A stretch of 60,592 nucleotides of DNA from an uncultured Acetatifactor sp. (GCA_910586835.1 CAJUJU010000017.1:1-60592), one strand, 5' to 3'. Numbered from the stretch's first letter, positions 1 to 8,644 are shown. The notes: generated from the sequence alone by a model not told the origin. A program made the numbers and translations.

Positions 1-2
1 TG

Positions 3-167
3 GAGCACTTCCCCGACCTTGTGCGGGCGTTTGTCAGCAAGGTCAGGGAGTTGTTTAGCGTCAAGGAAGCGCAGGAGCGGAGAAAAAAGGAAGAAGCGGA
101 GCGCAGGCGGCAAGCCGAGCGTGAAGCAAGAAAGCAGAAGAACAGGAGCAAGGGTTGGGAGAGGTAG
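3..167 (+). CDS. C-terminal piece of a mobile-element protein (MobA/MobL relaxase-like tail)
   Basis: The window opens inside a gene; an open frame runs from base 3 to a TAG at 165-167. The 54 visible residues start EHFPDLVRAFVSKVRELF and continue as a highly charged Arg/Lys/Glu-rich helix ending KNRSKGWER. Such tails are common at the end of relaxase/mobilisation proteins of Firmicutes mobile elements, and the TnpW-like gene that follows on the same strand fits that setting. No catalytic motif is visible because the N-terminal part lies outside the window, so the family call is an inference from tail composition and neighbour only. Confidence 0.4.
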   Translation, partial: EHFPDLVRAFVSKVRELFSVKEAQERRKKEEAERRRQAEREARKQKNRSKGWER

Positions 168-282
168 CCGCTTCGACTACACTCCCGACTTTTTGACTTC
201 TTCACCTGTTCTAAACTGAACGCCCAGGCGTCGAAACCGGGCTTTCGCTGTCGGAAGCCCACGATTTTTTGAAAGGAGCACT

Positions 283-462
283 ATGGAAAATCAATATTCT
301 ATTCGCATAGGAAACACCAATTTTATTGTCAGCGTGAAGCCATCGGAAACGGCGAAAAAGCCCATGGATACAGCGTTTCGCGGCCTTTGTGTCCACGAGG
401 TTTTAGGCGATTGTTTTGCTTCTGACAGGTTCAATTTAGAGGAAATCAAAAAATCCTCTTGA
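283..462 (+). CDS. TnpW-like transposon-encoded small protein
   Basis: A 59-residue protein starts MENQYSIRIGNTNFIVSV and ends NLEEIKKSS. It has a good ribosome binding site (GAAAGGAG, 6 bases before the ATG). It resembles the short proteins annotated as TnpW that sit just before the large serine recombinase (TnpX type) in Tn4451-like and conjugative elements of gut Clostridia; this is from memory of the family, not a search. Its molecular role is not established. Here the expected recombinase gene does not follow: 15-40 bases after the stop the sequence becomes a truncated MBOAT gene on the other strand, so the element is incomplete or rearranged. Confidence 0.6.
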   Translation: MENQYSIRIGNTNFIVSVKPSETAKKPMDTAFRGLCVHEVLGDCFASDRFNLEEIKKSS

Positions 463-477
463 CAAACCGGCCCCGGA

Positions 478-779
478 CGGAAGCAACAAAACCGGTATAT
501 TTGAAAAAACCAAGCAAGGACAGGTTGATGCAGATGCTGCAGCACAGGAAAAATTTCCGCCTGCGGCAAGTGGCGCCAAACCGTTCCATAAGCCGCCCGT
601 TTGTATAATCAAGCGCTGTGGAGAAGAGCATCAAAAGAATATACAAGGGTTCTCCCCAGGCGTAGAAGGCTAGGCAGAAAATAAGCAAAGTCCCATTTTT
701 CCATGAAAATGGGACTACATAATACAAAAAGGAAAAGAGGCAAGAAGAAAAAGAGGAATGGGATGCCGCTAAAGACCAT
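478..779 (-). pseudogene. MBOAT O-acetyltransferase, N-terminal fragment with frameshift
   Basis: Read on the minus strand, an ATG at 779 preceded by AAGGAG opens MVFSGIPFLFFFLPLFLF, the standard N-terminus of AlgI/PatA-type membrane-bound O-acyltransferases. Near base 725 the homology moves to another frame (YYVVPFSWKNGTLLIF, then LAFYAWGEPLYILLMLF and ending near LLGFFKYTGF). The match is lost at about 480-500, next to the TnpW-like gene. Only about 95 of the usual 450-500 residues remain and the catalytic His region is absent. So the gene is both frameshifted and 3'-truncated at mobile DNA. Such enzymes acetylate cell-surface polysaccharides. Confidence 0.65.
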
Positions 780-940
780 GGGAATTCTCCTTAAAGCAGA
801 GCATTTTCAATAATATCCGTGATATCGTCTGCACTGTCAGATATTATGAGCCATATGTAATATCCCTTTGTCTGCACCTTGCTTTATGCGATAGTGCAAA
901 ACTGCTTCGGAATATAATTTTCCATTTTGCTTTTCTTGTC

Positions 941-1186
941 TTAAACGATTGTCTGCAGACAGTCGGTAAATTCTTTCAGGTCTTCGATATTTTTTACTTT
1001 CATGATAATGACGGTCTCTGCAATTTCCTGATAGACATCACTGATAGATTTCGATGTGTCCTTTTCTGCGCATCCGGCAGTTCGGCCTGCGCGGCGTTTA
1101 CCTGTATGCTTCCGGTAAAAATTCCAAGAGCAAACATAGTGGTGAATGTAGTGCATAAAAAAGATTTTTTTAAAGTTTTTCTTTAT
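941..1186 (-). pseudogene. decayed gene for a small secreted protein
   Basis: Three pieces in two frames appear to belong together. An ATA codon in start position (1184-1186) with GAAAGGA upstream is followed by KKNFKKIFF. In the next frame comes a signal-peptide-like core (TTMFALGIFTGSIQVNAAQA). Back in the first frame is a soluble tail (SISDVYQEIAETVIIMKV to FTDCLQTIV) and a stop. The order charged stretch, hydrophobic stretch, AxA site and short mature domain fits a lipid- or Sec-exported peptide that has lost its start and taken two compensating frameshifts. No family was recognised. Confidence 0.3.
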
Positions 1187-1316
1187 GGTTTATCCTTTCT
1201 TATCTTTGCTGGTACTGCAGGTTTTGGTTTTGGGTTTGGTACAGGTACTGTCATCTCTGTTATGAGGTGGCAGATGAAATTTTTCCGTTATCTCCTTCTG
1301 GATTCCCATGGCAGGC

Positions 1317-1454
1317 TTATTCTTCCGCCTCCCCCAGCCGCTGAAGCATCCGCTTTCTCTGCCTGGGAAAAAGCCTAATGCAGACCAGCACCGCAATAAC
1401 CCCCAAAACAGCGCCCGCAATTCCTCCGTAAAACATAATACTTCCTGTGGTCAT
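1317..1454 (-). CDS. 45-residue single-pass membrane peptide
   Basis: The reading begins MTTGSIMFYGGIAGAVLGVI, forms one hydrophobic helix (residues 6-25) and ends in a basic/acidic tail (RLFPRQRKRMLQRLGEAEE). A strong site AGGAGGAATAGGAA sits right before the ATG, and the gene lies 87 bases after the kinase gene on the same strand, so it is probably the last gene of the Tad/signalling operon. Orientation by the positive-inside rule puts the C-terminus in the cytoplasm. Its role is unknown; a small partner of the kinase or pilus complex is conceivable but only from position. Confidence 0.6.
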   Translation of the reverse strand: MTTGSIMFYGGIAGAVLGVIAVLVCIRLFPRQRKRMLQRLGEAEE

Positions 1455-1541
1455 TTCCTATTCCTCCTGCCTCCCATGTTGCGGTGTCCCCGCGACATGC
1501 AACCTCTCACCCAAAAAAGCTCCCGCCAATGGCCGTTTTGT

Positions 1542-3860
1542 CTAATTCAGCCAGTTCCCGTCAACAATCTGCCCATAGGTCTGCTCCAGCAGCTGCATCT
1601 CCGCATTTGTCACGTTCCCCGACACCTGCTGCTCATAGCATTCTCCGGCCTTCTGATAATATTCCTCAAAAAGCGAATAATCCCGATCCGCATTTTCCCT
1701 ACGGTTCTGCTTTTCCACTTCCAGAAAAGCCAGACGCATATAGGTCACATAATGTTCCTGATATTTTGTGAGCATTTCCCGGGCCCACGCTTCGGCCCCT
1801 TCCAGATCTCCCACGCGCTGACACAGCACAATGGCGTTGCTGAAGGTCAGCCAGGTATCCCAGTTCATGGTTTTGATCTCTTCGAAGACACCCACCGCTT
1901 CTTCAAAATAAGAATTTGTCTGTGTCATTTCGCCCAGCGTTATATAATCCTGTGCCAGCCGCTCATACAAAAGGAGCCTGTTATTCATGGAAAGCTTTGC
2001 TGACCCCTCCCTGAGCCATTCAATATCCCGGATATATGCTTCCTCCGTGCCCAGACCCTCGCGCACCTTGCTTCCCATAATCAGGGCACGCTGCAGCAGA
2101 TACTCGTCCTCCGTCTCCTCCAGCACTCCCGCAAAACACGTCAGCGCTTCGTCCGCATTGCCGTTCCTGTTCTCAATCTCACCGCGCACCATATAGATAT
2201 CCGCCTGCCCCATTCCACGGGCCACTGCCTGCTCCAGCACCTCTGCCGCCTGACTGTTGTCTCCCAGGTAAGCAAGCGAAATCGCATAGTCGCGGTAGAT
2301 CTCCGGATTGTCCCCGCAATACCGGATAGCCGTCTGGTAATAGGTTCGTGCGCTCTGATAATCTTCCTTTCGGAAAAAGCACTCCGCATACAAATGATAA
2401 AGATTGCTCCAGAGCTCGTCCTGCCCCTCCAGGGATAGATCGCGAATCACATCAATATGCTCCTCCGTGCCCTCGTAATCACCCTTTGTGTACAGATACC
2501 ACGCCTTTTCGTAGTACGCCGCCAGGTTCTGAGGGTACATGGATGTGGCCTGCGCGTAAAGCTCCTCCCACTGCCCGGGCTCCATGGACGCGGAGGTTCC
2601 GCTCTCCATCTCCGCAATCAGGCTTTCGTATACCTCCTGCCTCTCCTTTTCCATCACACGCCTGCCCTCCACGATCAGGAACACGGAGGCGGCAATCCAA
2701 ATCATGACGGCAACCGCCGTAAGCTGCTGACGCAGAAGCAGTCTTCTGTATTTTTTGTCCTTCTTATGAACCTGCAGCACAGCCTGAAGCATCTGCCCCG
2801 CGGTCTGGTAACGTCTCTCCGGTTTTTTTTCCAAAGCCTTGTTCAGCACTGCCGCCAAGCCGTCCGACACATTGTCCGCCGACAACGGGAAGGCTGAACT
2901 ATCCGGCACCTTCCCGGTCAGCAGTGTATACAGGGTAGCTCCCAGCGAAAATACATCCGACCGCATGTCGATGGAAATGCCCACAGGTTTTCCCTGTGTC
3001 ACCGGGGAGGAAGTATGATTTCCTCCGCCAAAAGAAACACCCGACCCCTGACCGACCATATTCCCCTGGCTCTCCTGTCCCAGAAATACCGTTGCGCTGT
3101 CGTCCCCTCTACTGAGAGAAACACCCGGCCCCTGACCGACCACATCCCCCTGGCTCTCCTGTCCCAGAAATACCGTTGCGCTGTCGTCCCCTCTACAGAA
3201 AGAAACGCCAGGCACCTGACCGCCCATATTCCCCTGGCTCCCTTTCTCTGCCTGCGCCGCCTTCCGGCTCCCGGAGGACTGCAGCCACATATCCCGCTCC
3301 AAATTGCGCCGGAGGGTCTCAAAAGCTTCCGCCTGTTCGGGAGAGGAATATCCCGGCGTATATCCGAAGGTCTGCGCTCCTTTTCCCTCCAGCATCCCGG
3401 AGATGTTAAAGTCGATCAGACACACATTTCCCTCCGGAGTGACCATCACATTGTCCGGCTTGATGTCCCCGTGAACAATGGGGGGATTCTGTGAATGCAG
3501 ATAATCCAGCGCCTCGCACAGCTGCTTTGTGTATTTCAGCACTTCCTTTTCCGCAAAGGTATGCCCTTCGTCCAGCAGCTGGCGGAAAGACTTCCCCGGA
3601 ATAAAGTCCATCACCGTGTAGATTCCCTCCCCGGACTCGATAAAATCAAGCACCTGAGGCAGATACGGGTGATGCAGATTCTTCAGAATATCCACCTCCG
3701 TACGGCAGTCCTGTATACTCGCAGCGCCTCCCGTAAGCTTTTTCAGCACCACCGTCTTCTGCAGACGCTTATGGACGGCCCGGAACACGGTTCCCGCCCC
3801 TCCTGCGCCGATCTGCTCATAGACCTCGTATGTACTCTGCAATTCTATCGGAAAATTCAT
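1542..3860 (-). CDS. transmembrane Ser/Thr protein kinase with TPR ectodomain
   Basis: The protein has about 772 residues from the ATG at 3860, which has GGGGGC in front; an ATG at 3890 is possible but has a poor site. An N-terminal Hanks-type kinase shows the Gly loop (GAGGAGTVF), the Lys in VVLKK, HGDIKPDN in the catalytic loop (HGD rather than HRD), IDFNISG (DFN rather than DFG) and SPEQ. A Gly/Ser-rich insert of about 100 residues with 28-residue repeats sits between SPEQ and DMRSDVFSLGATLY. A membrane helix (LTAVAVMIWIAASVFLIVEG) follows, then a long TPR-like region outside the cell. It forms a signalling set with the PP2C phosphatase and FHA protein upstream in the operon. Kinase activity is likely, given the Lys, Asp and Asn residues seen. 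Confidence 0.88.
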   Translation of the reverse strand: MNFPIELQSTYEVYEQIGAGGAGTVFRAVHKRLQKTVVLKKLTGGAASIQDCRTEVDILKNLHHPYLPQVLDFIESGEGIYTVMDFIPGKSFRQLLDEGHTFAEKEVLKYTKQLCEALDYLHSQNPPIVHGDIKPDNVMVTPEGNVCLIDFNISGMLEGKGAQTFGYTPGYSSPEQAEAFETLRRNLERDMWLQSSGSRKAAQAEKGSQGNMGGQVPGVSFCRGDDSATVFLGQESQGDVVGQGPGVSLSRGDDSATVFLGQESQGNMVGQGSGVSFGGGNHTSSPVTQGKPVGISIDMRSDVFSLGATLYTLLTGKVPDSSAFPLSADNVSDGLAAVLNKALEKKPERRYQTAGQMLQAVLQVHKKDKKYRRLLLRQQLTAVAVMIWIAASVFLIVEGRRVMEKERQEVYESLIAEMESGTSASMEPGQWEELYAQATSMYPQNLAAYYEKAWYLYTKGDYEGTEEHIDVIRDLSLEGQDELWSNLYHLYAECFFRKEDYQSARTYYQTAIRYCGDNPEIYRDYAISLAYLGDNSQAAEVLEQAVARGMGQADIYMVRGEIENRNGNADEALTCFAGVLEETEDEYLLQRALIMGSKVREGLGTEEAYIRDIEWLREGSAKLSMNNRLLLYERLAQDYITLGEMTQTNSYFEEAVGVFEEIKTMNWDTWLTFSNAIVLCQRVGDLEGAEAWAREMLTKYQEHYVTYMRLAFLEVEKQNRRENADRDYSLFEEYYQKAGECYEQQVSGNVTNAEMQLLEQTYGQIVDGNWLN
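3033..3242. repeat. 84-bp tandem repeat inside the kinase gene
   Basis: About 2.5 copies with an 84-base period start at 3033, 3117 and 3201. Each full copy encodes 28 residues (pattern GDDSATVFLGQESQG...GVS). The first two copies are nearly identical. The reading frame is kept, so copy number could change without breaking the gene. Confidence 0.85.
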
Positions 3861-4005
3861 GTCTGCCCCCGCTTCCGAAGCCTGAAACATTGCCCGTAAA
3901 ATCCCGCTGTCAACGAAAGCGCTCCTTTCTCCGGCATTCCTCTCAGCTTCTCTGATTTATCTGTATGTCCGTTCGGATTTTGCGCCCGGATGTTCGGAAT
4001 ATACG

Positions 4006-4506
4006 CTATAAAAAGCGCAGCAGCCACTCCGCCATGCATCCGACCCCGATGGCCAGTGAAAAGGGAAATTCCTGGGGATCTTCCGGCTCATACCTGTCGT
4101 ATTTTCGGGAGAGGAAAATTCCCTTTATATAAAGCCACAGCCGACGATATCTCTGTCTGAAGTCCCGTTTGAAAAGCATAATGCCAAACGCCATCACACC
4201 GCCTGCCAGAATCATATACGCCAGACTCATCCAGTAGGCTCTCACTCCTTTGACGATACCTGCCGTCCACAAAAACTTGGCGTCTCCCGCGCGGATAGCT
4301 CCCAGCTTCCAGAGCAGAATTCCTGACAGAAAAGCCGACAAAAAGCCCGGCAGCACATCCTTCCATGTGGTCTCTCCCGTAATCAGTACACAGATCAGCG
4401 CCAGAAGCGCCGAACAGACATTAAAGAGATTTCTGATCTTCCTTGTCTTCAGATCCTGTACAATGGCTGCGCAGCACAGAACCGCCAGCAATATGTGACT
4501 TACCAT
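4006..4506 (-). CDS. A24-family prepilin peptidase-like membrane protein (CpaA/TadV type)
   Basis: The protein has 166 residues with four or more hydrophobic segments. Two aspartates typical of type IV prepilin peptidases are present: VQDLKTRKIRN near residue 18 and AIRAGDAKF near residue 74. The second motif has Arg where the family usually has Gly (GxGD). The N-terminal methylase domain of PilD is absent, as in CpaA/TadV. It lies between the kinase and the PP2C gene. A second, more canonical peptidase is encoded at 9955-10569, so the two may divide the work between the Flp pilin and the TadE-like proteins, or this copy may have a changed role. Confidence 0.75.
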   Translation of the reverse strand: MVSHILLAVLCCAAIVQDLKTRKIRNLFNVCSALLALICVLITGETTWKDVLPGFLSAFLSGILLWKLGAIRAGDAKFLWTAGIVKGVRAYWMSLAYMILAGGVMAFGIMLFKRDFRQRYRRLWLYIKGIFLSRKYDRYEPEDPQEFPFSLAIGVGCMAEWLLRFL

Positions 4507-4538
4507 TTGTCTTCCGTCTGCTCCTTATGTTTCTTGAT

Positions 4539-5294
4539 TCAGAATACCGGCTCGTTGTTGATTGCCAGTATCGCCGTAAAATTATCCGCCGCAGGCGTCG
4601 TCCGGATCACATCCGCCATCCTCTCCAGGATCTCCTGCGCGGCCCCCGTCATATCGCACATCCCGTCCGACAGAGGAATATACCTGTAAAATCCGTCGCT
4701 GCAGAGCAGATAGCAGTCCCCCTCCGCCAGCTGAAGCATCTGTGTGTCGATGCTGCAGGTATCCGCCGCCCCCATGGCATTCACCAGCGCTCCCTTTTTC
4801 CGGGCATAATGCGCATCCTCCTTGGGATCTCTGCCCGCGGAAATCTCCTGCTGCTCCCAGGTATGGTCTCGCGTCAGCTGCATCCATTCCCCGTCCCGCT
4901 TCAGATAGATCCGGCTGTCCCCAATATGCTTGATCAACGCCTGCTTTCCGCAGGAAAAAAACAGGGAGCAGGTAGTACCCGTGGAGACCTGCAGCTGTCT
5001 TGACTGACGAAGAATCTCTCTGCTGCACCCTGTAAGAAGCTCGTCCAGACTCCGGGAAACATAGGCGTACACAGGCTGCCGCTCCAGAAGCGCAGGCAAT
5101 TCCTGTTCCCACCATCTCTGCAGCCGCCTCACAACATAATCGCTTGCCAGTCCCCCGTCTCCGGTGCCCCCCATACCATCCGCAACCACGCACAGAACCG
5201 CCGGCTCCGAACCGAAGCTTCTCTCCAGCACCAGACACCGATCCTGATTTTCCCTGCGTACCTTACCGCAATCCGTTATACATCCAATGTTCAT
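4539..5294 (-). CDS. PP2C-type Ser/Thr protein phosphatase
   Basis: The protein has 251 residues. The PPM/PP2C metal-binding signature is complete: RRENQD near residue 14, VVADGMGG near 37, IGDSRIYL near 125, CSDGFYR near 200 and ADNFTAI near 238. It is cytoplasmic, with no signal or membrane segment. In known bacterial systems such phosphatases reverse the action of Hanks-type kinases on shared targets. Its place two genes before the kinase and right after the FHA gene supports that role for the Tad locus. The ribosome binding site is weak (CAGGTG), which may suit coupled translation from the gene upstream. Confidence 0.92.
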   Translation of the reverse strand: MNIGCITDCGKVRRENQDRCLVLERSFGSEPAVLCVVADGMGGTGDGGLASDYVVRRLQRWWEQELPALLERQPVYAYVSRSLDELLTGCSREILRQSRQLQVSTGTTCSLFFSCGKQALIKHIGDSRIYLKRDGEWMQLTRDHTWEQQEISAGRDPKEDAHYARKKGALVNAMGAADTCSIDTQMLQLAEGDCYLLCSDGFYRYIPLSDGMCDMTGAAQEILERMADVIRTTPAADNFTAILAINNEPVF

Positions 5295-5365
5295 AGCTGC
5301 ACCTGCTGCCCGCCTTAGCGAGAAATATTCATCCGCCCTCTTCTCTTGTACACTGATTACTATAT

Positions 5366-6964
5366 TTACGTCATATGAAAGATAAATTCCTCATTGCTGA
5401 TCTGCAGCCGGTCTCCGTCCTGCAGAAGCTCTGGCTTAAGCGGCTCCAGTTCCCGTCCGTTCAGGTGTGTCTTGTTGGTGGAATTTTCGTCCCTGACATA
5501 ATACCCGTCCCCCTGTCGGAGAATGGTTATATGATGTCTGGAAACGGTGGGATTTGCCACGATATAGCTTGCGCTCCCCTTGCCCACGGTAAAGGGGAAC
5601 TGACTCATGGGGATATAATTGTCCCTGCTCGTCAGATAGGGCTGCTTGTGCAGCATCACCGTCCTTACCTCTTCCTGATCCGGTCTCACAAACACTGTCC
5701 TTGACCATTCGCCCTCTCCGCCCCGGCTCTCCGACCCCGCCGCGGGAGAAAATGCCTCCGGCAATATCGGAGTGGAATCCTCCCTTGACGGCTTATCCTT
5801 TTTTCCAAAGCCGAACAGACCGGAACGCTTCTTCCCCGGCTCCTCCCCAGACACAGGCTCCGCGCCGGGAACCGCCGCCGGCATGGAAGCGGGCTTTGAT
5901 CCGGAAACGGCCGCCGCTCCCGTCTCCATACCCGGAATCCTGACTCCCGCACCCGCTTGCGGCGCTGCCGCCCCTGTCCTTTCCTTTTCGGGATCCTTCT
6001 TTCTGAATAAACCGCCGGTAAGACCGGATCCCTTTTTTGCGTCCGGTTCCCTTTTTCCGCTTCCCGGCACCGAAAAACCGACAGCCTTTCCCCTTCCGGG
6101 CGTTTCCGCCGCCTCGCTCCCGGCTCCGGCGACCTCTCCGTGTGCGCTCATGCCTCCGGTATATCCGGGAATACTCACACCTCCGGCCCTGCCCGCGTTC
6201 CCGGGTATGTTCACACCCGCGGAGCCCGTGCTGCCGCCTGCTCCCGCTCCGCCTCCGGAGCCCATGCTGCCGCCTATGTCCGCTCCGCCTCCGGAGCCCA
6301 TGCTGCCGCCTGTGTCCGCTCCGCCTCCAAAGCCTGCGTTACAGCCTGTTCCTGCCCCTGATCCGGCCAGCTGCTCTGACGCGGGAATCACATGGGAAGC
6401 CACGCTCTCCTCGCCTTCCGCCAGGCAGGCTCGGAATTCCCGGAGGTGAAAGCAGGGCTGTATCAGATATCTCATCAGCCTGTCATAAAAATCATTCCGC
6501 TCTCCGCCGGAAAACAGGGAAAGCAAACTCTGGAAAAAGTCCCTCCACACCCTGTTGATATCCTGACTGCGCACGCTCTCAAAGGGAAGATACGGCAGAT
6601 ACGGATTCAGCGTCGCGTCCACATACAGATATTCCAGGTCGCAGACACATTGATCCGCATTCAGGAAATATTCTTTCATCTCCAGGAAAGCATCCACAAG
6701 CCGTACAAAGAGCAGACGCGCCTCCCTGACGCCCAGCTTGTTCTGCCGTGCAAGCTCCGTCAGCCTGTACCGGTCTCCAACCTGAAAATTCAGCACCGTC
6801 TTCCCGTCTATGTACTGATTCTTCAACGGCAAAATACCTGCAACGGAATTGTATTCCAACATCTTCAGCAGATACTGGTTGATATCCTCCTCCGGTTCGT
6901 GGCGAATTACCAGAAACTGCTCCGTTCCCTTCACCTCCGCTGTGATCTCACATAAACTTCCCAT
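5366..6964 (-). CDS. DUF6382-like plus FHA phosphothreonine-binding protein
   Basis: The protein has about 532 residues from the ATG at 6964, chosen because CAGGAGATACGA precedes it; an in-frame start at 7066 would overlap the upstream gene. The N-terminal 170 residues (FLVIRHEPEEDINQYLLKML and on) resemble the DUF6382 domain seen in Firmicutes FHA proteins. A long Gly/Ala/Pro-rich linker with 12-residue repeats follows. The last 90 residues are an FHA domain: FTVGKGSASYIV, NPTVSRHHITI, STNKTHLNGREL. FHA domains read phosphothreonine, so this is the likely reader of the kinase described at 1542-3860. No membrane segment is seen. Confidence 0.85.
   Translation of the reverse strand: MGSLCEITAEVKGTEQFLVIRHEPEEDINQYLLKMLEYNSVAGILPLKNQYIDGKTVLNFQVGDRYRLTELARQNKLGVREARLLFVRLVDAFLEMKEYFLNADQCVCDLEYLYVDATLNPYLPYLPFESVRSQDINRVWRDFFQSLLSLFSGGERNDFYDRLMRYLIQPCFHLREFRACLAEGEESVASHVIPASEQLAGSGAGTGCNAGFGGGADTGGSMGSGGGADIGGSMGSGGGAGAGGSTGSAGVNIPGNAGRAGGVSIPGYTGGMSAHGEVAGAGSEAAETPGRGKAVGFSVPGSGKREPDAKKGSGLTGGLFRKKDPEKERTGAAAPQAGAGVRIPGMETGAAAVSGSKPASMPAAVPGAEPVSGEEPGKKRSGLFGFGKKDKPSREDSTPILPEAFSPAAGSESRGGEGEWSRTVFVRPDQEEVRTVMLHKQPYLTSRDNYIPMSQFPFTVGKGSASYIVANPTVSRHHITILRQGDGYYVRDENSTNKTHLNGRELEPLKPELLQDGDRLQISNEEFIFHMT
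6210..6335. repeat. 36-bp tandem repeat in the FHA-protein linker
   Basis: Copies with a 36-base period begin at 6246, 6282 and 6318, with a diverged copy before them. Each encodes 12 residues of the type GGSMGSGGGAD. The repeat keeps frame and makes a flexible linker between the N-terminal domain and the FHA domain. Confidence 0.75.
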
Positions 6965-7049
6965 TCGTATCTCCTGCCTTTCCCGTACATATCCCGTGTC
7001 AGTTCCGACGTCTCCCACAATATTTTCCATACGCAGCCCGACTGCCGCC

Positions 7050-8570
7050 TTACTCCTCAAAGCCATTTATACACAATTTACTGTCCGGCTCCATATGGCT
7101 CCACCATATCCATGTCGAATCCGGATTTTCCATAATTGCATAGATGATATTTCCCGCTTGATGCATTTCCCTCAGATCATACTCATACTGTGGATATCGA
7201 TCATAAACATCCGGAACGCTTCCGTTGTCCGCCGTAAAACTGCCTGTAAAAGTCAGACCGTCATTCACCCCATTGTCCTTTAAGGTCGTTGCAAACTCTC
7301 CGTCATACAGCCCGTCCCGGAACGTCCCTCTGTCTTCTTTTATGTAATAGGAGCCATAGTCTTCCTCCTCCGACTGACGCTGATATCTCGTAACCATCCC
7401 GATGCCGTTGGGTTTCCCCGCCTGCCAGGAACCTGTATATAACTCGTAATAATTACTGCCGCTGATAAAATAGGTTCCCTCTCCCTCCTGTTTTCCGTCC
7501 ACATAATCGCCATAGTAGAAATAATAGCCGTAATCGCCAAAAGGATGCAGACCCACAGCCTTACCCGTGTAGTCCGTAACCCGGCCCTCCGCCGTGTACA
7601 GGCAGACCTGTCCCTCCAGCGCCGCCGCTACCGCATCGGCTTCCTCGGAACCGTCCAGCTCCGCACACGCCACATAATTCCCGGCAGTCATGAACTCATA
7701 CAGCTTCTTCATCACAGTATCCCTGGTCTGAAGCACCTCCCGGATGGCTGCCACCCGCCCCATATAGGTCTCAAAGTCCACATCCGGAACCACATCCTTG
7801 TATTTTCCGATGAGCTCCTCTGCCTTATCCAGCTCTCCCGCGGCAATCAGCTCTTCCAGATATTCTTCTACCCGTTCCTTTCTCTGATCCAGGGCTGTCT
7901 CGTTCTCCGGACGAAGCTCCAGGATTTCGTCATAAGCAGAAAGCTCTCCGTCATAGTCCCCTTCTTCCTGCAGAGACTTCGCCAGCTCCAGATACCCGTC
8001 CACCAGGGCGTCCGTCACCTGATCGTTTCCTCCGGTCAGCTCATGCCCCTTTTCCAGTGCAGAGACCACCTTTTCGGGAGCGCCTAGGTACGCCTTGTCC
8101 GCATAGACCACGATCTGCACCACATTCTCAAGCTGTGCCTCCAGCTGCTCCGGCTCCAGCTCCTGCATCGACGACATGGCGTCCGTATAAAGCTCCTCCA
8201 GACCTGTCCCGTCGCCCATTCCGTCGCAGGCCCGAATGCCGCCCAAATACGCCTCCGTACACCTGGGGTCGATCTCCAGCGCTGCCCGGTAAGCGGCCAC
8301 GGCCTGCTCATAATCCATTTCTTCCAGATATTTTTCTCCCAGCTCAAGCTGTCTCTCCAGCCTCCGCTCCGGAGTATTCCGGGCGTAAATCGCTCCCGTC
8401 CCAATGGCCAGGGCCAGCAGGACGCCGATCACGATTCCCACGATGACAAGAGGCTTTTTCTTTGGCTTTGTGCCCTCCGGCTCCCGGCCGGGCTGCTGCT
8501 CCGACATCTTTCCTTCCTGCTCCCAGCCGGACTGCTTTTCCTCAGAAGATATATCTCTCTGTTCCTGCAT
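7050..8570 (-). CDS. membrane-anchored TPR protein with MORN-like C-terminus
   Basis: The protein has about 506 residues from the ATG at 8570 (site AAGAGGA); a TTG start at 8627 is the alternative. A charged N-terminus is followed by one membrane helix (LVIVGIVIGVLLALAIGTGAIY) and a TPR motif (LELGEKYLEEMDYEQAVAAY). A helical repeat region comes next, and near the end are MORN-like stretches (GDYVDGKQEGEGTYF, YTGSWQAGKPNGIGMV, GTFRDGLYDGEF). The bulk should lie outside the membrane. The anchor and TPR are closely shared with the proteins at 8645-9904 and 15384-16448. Function is not known; position within the Tad locus suggests a cell-surface role tied to the pilus or kinase. Confidence 0.75.
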   Translation of the reverse strand: MQEQRDISSEEKQSGWEQEGKMSEQQPGREPEGTKPKKKPLVIVGIVIGVLLALAIGTGAIYARNTPERRLERQLELGEKYLEEMDYEQAVAAYRAALEIDPRCTEAYLGGIRACDGMGDGTGLEELYTDAMSSMQELEPEQLEAQLENVVQIVVYADKAYLGAPEKVVSALEKGHELTGGNDQVTDALVDGYLELAKSLQEEGDYDGELSAYDEILELRPENETALDQRKERVEEYLEELIAAGELDKAEELIGKYKDVVPDVDFETYMGRVAAIREVLQTRDTVMKKLYEFMTAGNYVACAELDGSEEADAVAAALEGQVCLYTAEGRVTDYTGKAVGLHPFGDYGYYFYYGDYVDGKQEGEGTYFISGSNYYELYTGSWQAGKPNGIGMVTRYQRQSEEEDYGSYYIKEDRGTFRDGLYDGEFATTLKDNGVNDGLTFTGSFTADNGSVPDVYDRYPQYEYDLREMHQAGNIIYAIMENPDSTWIWWSHMEPDSKLCINGFEE

Positions 8571-8644
8571 TTTAAGTTTCCTCTTTTCTATATTTTTTTC
8601 TGTCTTGCTTCCCGTCAACCAATCCAACAGACCTTTTGCACACT

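Noticed and set aside
1190..1309. A 39-codon minus-strand frame (MGIQKEITEKFHLPPHNRDD and on)
   Set aside because: No ribosome site near the ATG (GGAGG is 18 bases away), low-complexity Lys/Thr tail, and it lies in a decayed region. It may be a scrap of a lost gene.
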